Part shown: positions 22,289 through 27,849 of the stretch, piece after piece
Layout: every line of letters begins with the position of its first letter
Numbering within the stretch: position 1 is the first letter of the stretch
Assembly (NCBI GenBank): GCA_937925095.1
Contig: CALEXX010000053.1
Location: 1 to 27,849, forward strand
Source of the DNA: an uncultured Leptotrichia sp.
GTDB taxonomy: Bacteria; Fusobacteriota; Fusobacteriia; Fusobacteriales; Leptotrichiaceae
Length of the DNA stretch: 27,849 bases
Direction: 5' to 3'
Notes under the pieces: generated by a model
Database searches by the model: none
The model's input: only the letters and a program-made list of their open reading frames with translations
What the model was told of the DNA's origin: nothing
Position numbers and translations under genes: made by a program

Positions 22289-22581
22289 TGAAAAGAAAAT
22301 ACTTACTGTTTTTAATGATGATACTTTTATTCAGCTGTTCTTCTCTTGGGAAAAGAACTGTTGCAGAGTCTGAAGTAGTATCAAAAAATACTGTAGTTGA
22401 AAGAGGAATTGAAGAAGTATCCAAAAAGTTTGGAGAAGAAGTTAGTAGAAAAAATATAGGAGTATATAAAAGAGGTTATAGAAATTGGAAATTAGTTATG
22501 TATGGAAAAGATAACTATTATATTGTCAATGTAACTGAAGACGGAAAGGTAGTTTCAAGCACAAAAGAAGATTACAAATAA
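22288..22581 (+). CDS. Small lipoprotein, unknown function
   Basis: 97 residues with a strong lipoprotein signal, MKRKYLLFLMMILLFSC, lipidated Cys at 17. The mature part is about 80 residues: a charged helix (ERGIEEVSKKFGEEVSRKN) and a small sheet with YKRGYRNWKLVMYGKDNYYIVNVTEDGKVVSS, which looks like a short PepSY- or BLIP-like strand pair, but no family can be named. Translation is coupled to the upstream 71-residue gene by TAATG. It is last in the SPOR-nrnA operon, ahead of a strong terminator. Confidence 0.78.
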   Translation: MKRKYLLFLMMILLFSCSSLGKRTVAESEVVSKNTVVERGIEEVSKKFGEEVSRKNIGVYKRGYRNWKLVMYGKDNYYIVNVTEDGKVVSSTKEDYK

Positions 22582-22585
22582 CAAT

Positions 22586-22630
22586 AAAAAGAGACTGACT
22601 TGGATGAATTCCAAAGGAAAGTCCCTTTTT
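22586..22630. terminator. Bidirectional terminator between the nrnA operon and tetR
   Basis: AAAAAGAGACT (22586-22596) pairs with AGTCCCTTTTT (22620-22630) with one mismatch. TTGGA/TCCAA forms an inner stem. A-run and T-run flank the two sides, so it can end both the rightward operon and the leftward tetR transcript. Confidence 0.85.
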
Positions 22631-22658
22631 AGTATATTAGAAATAATAATTATGTAGA

Positions 22659-23240
22659 TTACGACAGCTTAAAAATTTTATCGAAAAAATTAAGAAAGTC
22701 GTTTATGGAACTGTTGTTTCTTTCAGTTTTTATTTTTAGCATAGTTCCTTCCAGAAGAGAAACAAGAATTCTTGCATACAGTTCAGGTTCTACTTCAGAG
22801 TATTCTTCTGGGTGAAAATGCTTTAATGCACCAAGGAAAAAAGAGATTCTCTGTTCAATTTTTTTATAAGATTCCAGCAGTTTATCCCTTGCTTCATCAT
22901 TAATATCTGAAAGTTCAATGGCAAGGTTTCCTAAAGGACTGCCTCCATGAAATTTGTTAAGTTCAATGCTATTAAAAAAATTTTTAAAAAAGATTTTTAA
23001 TTTGAGTATTGATAAATCGTCAACTGTTATATTAAAAAAATGTATCAGATTATCTGTATGATGGTCAATTACCGTCATAAGTAAGTCATTTTTTGATTTA
23101 AAATAATAGTAGAATGATCCTTTTGGGATTTTACATTCATTTAGAATATCAGATACAGAAGTATTTTTGTAACCTTTGTAATAAAAAAGCTTTGCGCTTT
23201 GATGAATAACATTATTCTTTTTTAGATATGTTTTATTCAT
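22659..23240 (-). CDS. TetR/AcrR-family transcriptional regulator
   Basis: 193 residues. The N-terminal HTH spans about 8-54: VIHQSAKLFYYKGYKNTSVSDILNECKIPKGSFYYYFKSKNDLL, the classic TetR pattern with GxFYYYFxSKxxL. The C-terminal ligand domain (about 80-190) has GSPLGNLAIELSD and EGTMLKIKT, like the LmrA/YxaF subgroup (TetR_C 'GC.l.nLa.El..'); the usual Cys there is Ser here. It probably represses an efflux or redox gene in response to a small hydrophobic ligand. It is divergent from mnmA; a palindrome lies over its own predicted -35 box, suggesting autorepression. The true target gene is not obvious, as mnmA is housekeeping. Confidence 0.92.
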   Translation of the reverse strand: MNKTYLKKNNVIHQSAKLFYYKGYKNTSVSDILNECKIPKGSFYYYFKSKNDLLMTVIDHHTDNLIHFFNITVDDLSILKLKIFFKNFFNSIELNKFHGGSPLGNLAIELSDINDEARDKLLESYKKIEQRISFFLGALKHFHPEEYSEVEPELYARILVSLLEGTMLKIKTERNNSSINDFLNFFDKIFKLS

Positions 23241-23272
23241 TTTTTACCTCGTTAAAAATTATATTATGACTA

Positions 23273-23301
23273 ATTTTATAATTTAAAAACCATATTGTCA
23301 A
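23273..23301 (-). promoter_or_regulatory. Predicted promoter of the tetR-family gene
   Basis: On the minus strand, TTGACA (23301-23296, perfect) and TAAAAT (23278-23273) are 17 bp apart. The start would be near 23266, giving a leader of about 25 nt. The -35 box is inside a 15-bp palindrome. Confidence 0.7.
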
Positions 23302-23305
23302 TATG
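23291..23305. promoter_or_regulatory. Candidate TetR-family operator
   Basis: CATATTGTCAATATG is a perfect 7+1+7 palindrome in the 123-bp gap between tetR and mnmA. It covers the tetR -35 box. On the plus strand it lies just downstream of a TATAAT (23277-23282) that lacks a good -35. Binding would block tetR transcription and could also affect mnmA. Confidence 0.5.
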
Positions 23306-23363
23306 TTAATGAAAATAAAAAAACAAATAGATAAAAATAATTATTATTAGGAAGGAAATTATT

Positions 23364-24464
23364 ATGTTAAAAAATAAAAGAGTAGTTTTAGGAATGTCTG
23401 GAGGTGTAGATTCTTCAGTCGCAGCTATATTATTAAAAGAACAGGGGTATGAAGTGATAGGAGTTTTCATGAAAAACTGGGAAGAAAAGGATGACAATGG
23501 AAACTGCATGGCTGAAGAAGATTACAAAGATGTAATTGCTGTGGCAGAACAGCTTGAGATTCCATATTATTCTGTAAATTTTGTAAAAGAGTACTGGGAT
23601 AAGGTATTTACTTACTTTCTAGATGAATATAAAAAGGGAAGAACACCAAATCCTGATGTTATGTGTAACAAGGAAATAAAATTCAAGGCATTTCTTGATT
23701 ATGCAATAAAACTGGGGGCAGATTATGTGGCAACAGGACATTATGCGAGAATAATACACGAAGAAAAAGATGGGGAAATAAAATCAGTAATGCTTAGAGG
23801 AATAGACGACAATAAAGACCAGACTTACTTTTTGTGTCAGCTGACTCAGGAACAACTGGAAAAAGTATTATTTCCAATAGGTGAATATACAAAACCTCAA
23901 ATTAGGGAAATTGCGGAAAAGTATAATCTCGCAACGGCAAAAAAGAAGGATAGTACAGGTATATGTTTTATTGGGGAAAGGGATTTTAATGAGTTTCTTT
24001 CAAAATATTTACCTGCAAAAGGTGGAAATATTGTAAATACAGAAGGAAAAATACTTGGGAAACATAATGGACTTATGTATTATACAATAGGACAGAGAAA
24101 GGGAATCGGGATTGGAAACAGTAAAGAAGGTACAGGAGAACCATGGTTTGTTGTAGATAAAAATCTTGAAACTAATGAATTGATAGTAACACAGGGGGAT
24201 AAGTCAGTTCTTTATTCTAAAGGACTTATTGCAACAGATTTTAATTTTATTAATATGGAAGATATGGAATTTCCGCTGGAATGTACTGTAAAATTTAGAT
24301 ATAGACAGTCTGATTCAAAGGCTACGATAAAAAAACTTTCAGATGAAAAATATGAAGTTTTATTTGATGAACCTCAGAAGGCGGTAACTCCAGGACAGAT
24401 AGTAGTTGCTTATAAGGGTGAAGTTTGCCTTGGTGGTGGAGTAATTGATGAAATAATGAAGTAA
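23364..24464 (+). CDS. mnmA: tRNA-specific 2-thiouridylase MnmA
   Basis: 366 residues, full length. GMSGGVDSSVAA (10-21) is the ATP-binding PP-loop. NPDVMCNKEIKF holds catalytic Cys101, and DSTGICFIGERDF holds persulfide-bearing Cys201; both Cys of the two-Cys MnmA mechanism are present. YYTIGQRKGIGIG and PWFVVDKNLETNELIV belong to the central and C-terminal beta-barrel parts that hold the tRNA. The enzyme uses ATP and a relayed sulfur to form s2U34 in the anticodon of tRNAs for Lys, Glu and Gln. AGGAAGGA lies seven bases ahead of the ATG. It is divergent from a TetR regulator and is followed 46 bp later by a DUF6176 gene. Confidence 0.97.
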   Translation: MLKNKRVVLGMSGGVDSSVAAILLKEQGYEVIGVFMKNWEEKDDNGNCMAEEDYKDVIAVAEQLEIPYYSVNFVKEYWDKVFTYFLDEYKKGRTPNPDVMCNKEIKFKAFLDYAIKLGADYVATGHYARIIHEEKDGEIKSVMLRGIDDNKDQTYFLCQLTQEQLEKVLFPIGEYTKPQIREIAEKYNLATAKKKDSTGICFIGERDFNEFLSKYLPAKGGNIVNTEGKILGKHNGLMYYTIGQRKGIGIGNSKEGTGEPWFVVDKNLETNELIVTQGDKSVLYSKGLIATDFNFINMEDMEFPLECTVKFRYRQSDSKATIKKLSDEKYEVLFDEPQKAVTPGQIVVAYKGEVCLGGGVIDEIMK

Positions 24465-24510
24465 TAGGTAATCAGGTCAGTTATTATATTTATAAACATG
24501 AAAGGGAAAT

Positions 24511-24864
24511 ATGGCTATGATTAATATTGAATTGACAAGGTTTAGAGTAATAAAAGGAAAAAGTGAAAAAGTGGATGAATGGATGAAATTTCTAAATAAT
24601 AATATGAAAGATGTACTTTTAACTCTTGACGGTGAAAAAATGTATGTAGAAACAATTTTTCGTGAAATACTTGATGGTGAAGAATATCTTTACTGGTATT
24701 CTGTTCAAGGAGAAGGGGGTATAGAGGTTGAAAATTCAGAAAGCTGGATTGATAAATGTCATCTTGAATATTGGGAAGAATGTATAGATAAAGATTTCAG
24801 ACCAAAAGATTTAGATGTACAGGTAGTTATGATACCTGAAAAAATACAGGAAAAAATGAAATAA
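24511..24864 (+). CDS. DUF6176 family protein
   Basis: 117 residues, cytoplasmic. The sequence ELTRFRVIKGKSEKVDEWMKFL, YVETIFREILDGEEYLYWYS, VQGEGG, WIDKCHLEYWEECID and VVMIPEKI follows the pattern of DUF6176, a small family widespread in Firmicutes and Fusobacteria with unknown function. The Trp/Tyr-rich centre suggests a dimeric alpha-beta barrel of the ABM type (inference). The first of two close ATGs fits AAAGGGAAAT upstream. It may be co-transcribed with mnmA, with no known link. A promoter for kdsA follows. Confidence 0.85.
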   Translation: MAMINIELTRFRVIKGKSEKVDEWMKFLNNNMKDVLLTLDGEKMYVETIFREILDGEEYLYWYSVQGEGGIEVENSESWIDKCHLEYWEECIDKDFRPKDLDVQVVMIPEKIQEKMK

Positions 24865-24868
24865 TTAT

Positions 24869-24897
24869 TTGCCATCTTATACTATAAGTGGTAAAAT
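24869..24897 (+). promoter_or_regulatory. Predicted promoter of the kdsA operon
   Basis: TTGCCA (24869-24874), 17 bp, then TAAAAT (24892-24897), with TGG extended -10. The leader would be about 35 nt and carries GAAAGGATG as ribosome site. The spacer holds the small palindrome CTTATACTATAAG. Confidence 0.6.
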
Positions 24898-24938
24898 AAG
24901 AATAGAATCAATAAAATAAACAGTGAAAGGATGAGAAA

Positions 24939-25775
24939 ATGCTTATAGACAAAGTAAAGGAAGTTAAAATCACTGAAAATATAACTGTTGGGAATGGTAA
25001 AATATTTTTAATAGCAGGGCCTTGTGTTATTGAATCTGAAGATTTAGTAATGACAGTTGCAGAAAAAATGAAGAAAATAACTGACAAACTAAATATTCAG
25101 TATATATTTAAGGCGTCTTTTGATAAGGCAAACAGGTCATCAATCAGTTCTTTTAGAGGGCCTGGACTTGAAAAAGGGCTTGAAATACTTTCAAGAGTAA
25201 AAGAGAAATATGGAGTAGCACTTGCCACTGATATTCACGAACCATGGCATTGTAAGGAAGCAGCAAAGGTAATAGACATATTGCAGATACCTGCATTTCT
25301 TTCAAGACAGACAGATTTATTAATAGCTGCAGGAGAGACTGGGAAAGCTGTAAATATTAAAAAAGGTCAATTTTTAGCACCTTGGGACATGAAAAATGTT
25401 GTAAAAAAATTTGAAGAAATAGGAAATCCAAATATAATGTTATGTGAACGTGGAGCAAGTTTTGGATACAATAATCTTGTAGTGGATATGAGAGGATTGC
25501 TTGAAATGAGAAAATTTGGATATCCTGTTGTATTTGATGCAACGCATTCAGTGCAAATACCTGGTGGTCAGGGAGAAACTTCAGGAGGAAACAGGGCATA
25601 TGTTTATCCTCTTGCAAGAGCAGCAGTATCAGTTGGAGTGGATGGGATTTTTGCTGAAGTTCATCCAGAACCTGAAAAAGGACTTTCTGATGGTCCAAAT
25701 ATGCTAAAACTTGATGATGTTGAGGAAATATTGAAAAAATTGATGGCATATGATAAATTAACAAAAGAATATTAA
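24939..25775 (+). CDS. kdsA: 3-deoxy-8-phosphooctulonate (KDO-8-P) synthase
   Basis: 278 residues, full length. LIAGPCVIESED, KASFDKANRSS, FRGPGLEKGLEIL, TDIHEPWHC, LSRQTDLL and FDATHSVQIPGG are family signatures. It condenses phosphoenolpyruvate with arabinose-5-P to KDO-8-P for LPS inner core. Cys29, His203, Glu240 and Asp251 form the metal site, so this is a metal-dependent (class II, Aquifex-type) enzyme and not the E. coli type, which has Asn in place of the Cys. It is the first gene of a rightward operon with an aminotransferase and lgt. Its presence shows that the organism makes KDO-containing LPS. Confidence 0.97.
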   Translation: MLIDKVKEVKITENITVGNGKIFLIAGPCVIESEDLVMTVAEKMKKITDKLNIQYIFKASFDKANRSSISSFRGPGLEKGLEILSRVKEKYGVALATDIHEPWHCKEAAKVIDILQIPAFLSRQTDLLIAAGETGKAVNIKKGQFLAPWDMKNVVKKFEEIGNPNIMLCERGASFGYNNLVVDMRGLLEMRKFGYPVVFDATHSVQIPGGQGETSGGNRAYVYPLARAAVSVGVDGIFAEVHPEPEKGLSDGPNMLKLDDVEEILKKLMAYDKLTKEY

Positions 25776-25796
25776 ATATATTTTAAGGAGGAAATT

Positions 25797-26885
25797 ATGA
25801 GTTCAAAGTTATTATTAACTCCGGGACCTACAAATATACCGGAAAGATATCTGAAAATATTTGGGGAGGATATCATACATCACAGAACGCCTGAGTTTAG
25901 AAGAATTTTAAAAGAAAACAATGAAAACCTGAAAAAAGTTTTTAAAACAAAAAATGATGTGTATACTTTAACAACTTCAGGTACAGGTGCCATGGAAGCT
26001 GCTATAGTAAATTTCTTTTCAAAAGGGGAAAAAGTGCTTGTAATCAATACAGGATATTTTGGAGAAAGATTTGCTAAAATTGCTGAAATTTATGGTTTAG
26101 ATGTTATTAATTTAAAATATGAATTTGGTGATGGATATGAACTTGATGATGTAAAGAAAATTCTTTCAGAAAATCCGGACTTGAAGGGGATACTTGCTAC
26201 TCATAGTGAAACATCTGTAGGAATTCTGAATGATATGAAAGCATTAGGAGATCTTACTAAAAATACAGATATTTTACTTGTAGTTGATACAATAAGTGGC
26301 TTAGTGGCAAATGACTTTGATTTTGATGGATGGAATATAGACGTTGCCATTGCAGGAAGTCAAAAAGCATTTTTAATACCACCTGGATTATCATTTGTTA
26401 CAACAAGTGACAAAGCAAGAAAAGCAATGGAAAAATCAGACTTGCCAAAATATTATTTAAGCATAAAACAGTATGAAAAATATTTTGATGAAATGACAGA
26501 AACTCCATATACACCTGCTATATCACTGATAATAGCATTAAATTATTCACTAAAGGATTTACTGGCAAAAGGAATTGAAAAATGTATTAATGAAAAATAT
26601 GAATTAAGAAAACATATAGAAGAAAAAGCACAAAAATTAGGATTCAATTTACTTGTTAAAGAAGAAAAAAATAGAACAAATACCCTAATTTCAGTTTATA
26701 GGGAAGGTGTAATAATAAAAGATATTATTAATGCACTGGAAGAAAAAGGATTTACTGTTACAGGTGGAAAAGGTAAATATGCAGCAAGTCTTATGAGAAT
26801 AGGAATCTTAGGAGAAATTACAAAAGAACAGGTAGATGATTTCTTTGTAATATTTGAAGAAGAATTGAGAAAACAGATTGGCTAG
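25797..26885 (+). CDS. Class V PLP aminotransferase (alanine-glyoxylate/serine-pyruvate type)
   Basis: 362 residues. LLLTPGPTNIPE is the typical start, and HHRTPEFRRIL and TTSGTGAMEAAI (phosphate-binding) follow. VVDTISG has Asp164 at the pyridine nitrogen, and AGSQKAFLIPPGLSF carries the Schiff-base Lys190. It ends with MRIGILGEITKEQVDDFF, as in the alanine-glyoxylate/serine-pyruvate/phosphonate family. It could interconvert glyoxylate, pyruvate, glycine, serine and alanine; substrate preference is not readable. AGGAGGAAATT precedes the ATG. It lies 21 bp after kdsA and 8 bp before lgt, forming one operon, although the pathway link is not evident. Confidence 0.92.
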   Translation: MSSKLLLTPGPTNIPERYLKIFGEDIIHHRTPEFRRILKENNENLKKVFKTKNDVYTLTTSGTGAMEAAIVNFFSKGEKVLVINTGYFGERFAKIAEIYGLDVINLKYEFGDGYELDDVKKILSENPDLKGILATHSETSVGILNDMKALGDLTKNTDILLVVDTISGLVANDFDFDGWNIDVAIAGSQKAFLIPPGLSFVTTSDKARKAMEKSDLPKYYLSIKQYEKYFDEMTETPYTPAISLIIALNYSLKDLLAKGIEKCINEKYELRKHIEEKAQKLGFNLLVKEEKNRTNTLISVYREGVIIKDIINALEEKGFTVTGGKGKYAASLMRIGILGEITKEQVDDFFVIFEEELRKQIG

Positions 26886-26893
26886 GAGAGTAA

Positions 26894-27772
26894 ATGAGAC
26901 CAACTTTATTTAAAATAGGAAACTTTGAGCTTAGAATATACAGTTTAATGTATATTCTGGCTTTTATTATAGGAATAAAAATTGCTGAAAAAGATGACGT
27001 TGCTAAAAAAAGAGGTATAAAAAATAAAAAAATGATAGAAGATTTTGCTTTTTTTGCAATGATATCAGGCCTTGTAGGTGCAAGAGCATATTATATAATA
27101 ATGAAATTTAATGAATATGCAAGTGACCCAATTTCTATGCTGAAGGTATGGGAAGGAGGACTTGCAATACATGGTGGAATAATAGGAGGACTTATAGGAT
27201 CATATCTATATGCAAAAAAGCATAAAATAAGTTTGTGGACATTAACTGATATGGGAGTAGGACCTTTATTATTCGGTCAGTTCTTAGGACGTTTTGGAAA
27301 TCTGGCAAATGGAGAAATTCACGGAGTACCTACATTTACTCCATGGAATGTAATATTTTCTGGAAAATTTAGTGAATGGTGGACATCTTATCAATCAATG
27401 AGTTTAGAAGCACAAACAAAATTTAAGGAACTAGTTCCATGGGGATTGGTGTTTCCACAAGACAGTCCTGCGGGAATGGAGTTTCCCAATTATCCACTAC
27501 ATCCGGCAATGCTCTATGAATCAGTATTAAACCTTATAGGATTTATATTATTATGGTTTTATTTTAGAAAAAAAGAATATAATCCGGGTGTGCTTACTAT
27601 GATTTATCTTATAATGTATGCAATAATAAGAGTCTTTGTAAGTACGTTCAGAGTGGAAGACCTTATTGTTCCTGGAATTGGAATAAGGGCACCATATTTA
27701 ATAAGTATCATAATGGTAATTGCAGCAGTAATAGGAATAAGATATTTTTCAAAAACAAAATCTGATAAATAA
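26894..27772 (+). CDS. lgt: Prolipoprotein diacylglyceryl transferase
   Basis: 292 residues with about seven membrane spans. LRIYSLMYILAF is the N-terminal signature. WEGGLAIHGGIIGGL has the catalytic-region His93, and GRFGNLANGEIHG (131-144) is the Lgt signature, with its essential Arg, Asn and Glu. PLHPAMLYESVLNL and FRVED complete it. It moves diacylglycerol from phosphatidylglycerol to the lipobox Cys of prolipoproteins, so it would act on the lipoproteins predicted at 1104, 18891 and 22288. It starts 8 bp after the aminotransferase stop, with TAGGAGAGTAA as ribosome site. It is intact and ends inside the window. Confidence 0.97.
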   Translation: MRPTLFKIGNFELRIYSLMYILAFIIGIKIAEKDDVAKKRGIKNKKMIEDFAFFAMISGLVGARAYYIIMKFNEYASDPISMLKVWEGGLAIHGGIIGGLIGSYLYAKKHKISLWTLTDMGVGPLLFGQFLGRFGNLANGEIHGVPTFTPWNVIFSGKFSEWWTSYQSMSLEAQTKFKELVPWGLVFPQDSPAGMEFPNYPLHPAMLYESVLNLIGFILLWFYFRKKEYNPGVLTMIYLIMYAIIRVFVSTFRVEDLIVPGIGIRAPYLISIIMVIAAVIGIRYFSKTKSDK

Positions 27773-27783
27773 GAAAAATAATG

Positions 27784-27810
27784 TAATTTGAGATAAAATT
27801 CAAATTATTT
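27784..27810 (+). terminator. Weak hairpin after lgt, possible terminator
   Basis: TAATTTGA (27784-27791) and TCAAATTA (27800-27807) form an 8-bp, A/T-rich stem with an 8-base loop, followed by TTT. It may end the kdsA-lgt transcript. The rest of the window to 27849 has no gene. Confidence 0.4.
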
Positions 27811-27849
27811 AACAACGTTCTATCTCTTTAAAATAATGAGATTCAAATG

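Noticed and set aside
23254..23282. TATAAT at 23277-23282 as the mnmA promoter.
   Set aside because: The -35 position is only an A-run; left unlisted because the true mnmA start cannot be decided from the sequence.
20127..23298. The 15-mer TAAAAACCATATTGT occurs at 20127-20141 and again at 23284-23298.
   Set aside because: In DNA of this composition several shared 15-mers are expected by chance in 28 kb, and the two contexts (a hairpin loop and a tetR control region) do not agree beyond the match.

Overview
The window is strongly A+T-rich and comes from an anaerobe-like Gram-negative bacterium. The best fit is a member of the Fusobacteriota, probably Leptotrichia or a close relative. The evidence is a KDO-8-phosphate synthase (KdsA, so an LPS-type outer membrane), Lgt with several lipoproteins, a glmS ribozyme of the Firmicutes/Fusobacteria type, and A/T-biased codons throughout. 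The genus is inferred from the style of the proteins, not from a search.

Layout. 1-3400: the 3' end of a DUF1963 gene, a DUF3592-like membrane protein, an LppM-like lipoprotein with a long acidic tail, and two adjacent GyrI-like ligand-binding proteins, all rightward and closed by a clear terminator. 3400-7470 (leftward): a secreted GH16 glycoside hydrolase, a maltose/galactoside-type O-acetyltransferase, and an OmpR-type response regulator with its histidine kinase. Divergent from this two-component pair is a small secreted protein (7656-8096) with a perfect 17-bp palindrome in the shared control region. 8220-14410 (leftward): ahpC with a stand-alone AhpF N-terminal domain, behind a consensus promoter; a B3/B4-domain protein; two tandem SIMPL-domain proteins; an 80-bp inverted-repeat-bounded element; and a DUF1576 membrane protein overlapping a small partner gene.

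14530-22630 (rightward): a secreted protein plus a membrane-anchored SH3b protein; glmS with its promoter and self-cleaving ribozyme leader; a 110-aa protein made of 38-residue (114-bp) repeats; a lipoprotein with mtnN; an insertion-sequence end remnant; a TolA-like SPOR protein, the DHH phosphoesterase nrnA, and two small genes, one a lipoprotein. 22659-23240 is a leftward TetR regulator. It faces mnmA, followed by a DUF6176 gene. A promoter at 24869 then drives kdsA, a class-V aminotransferase and lgt to the end.

Functional themes. Much of the window concerns the cell envelope: GlmS makes glucosamine-6-P for peptidoglycan and LPS, KdsA makes the KDO precursor, Lgt lipidates the lipoproteins, and the SPOR and SH3b proteins are of types that bind or act near the wall. 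AhpC and its partner detoxify peroxides. MtnN, NrnA and MnmA are housekeeping recycling and tRNA-modification enzymes. I see no tRNA, rRNA, CRISPR array, prophage or intact transposase. The most interesting items are the repeat protein with 11-residue periodicity, the split AhpF, the terminal helix enclosing the glmS ribozyme, and two palindromic candidate operators in divergent control regions.
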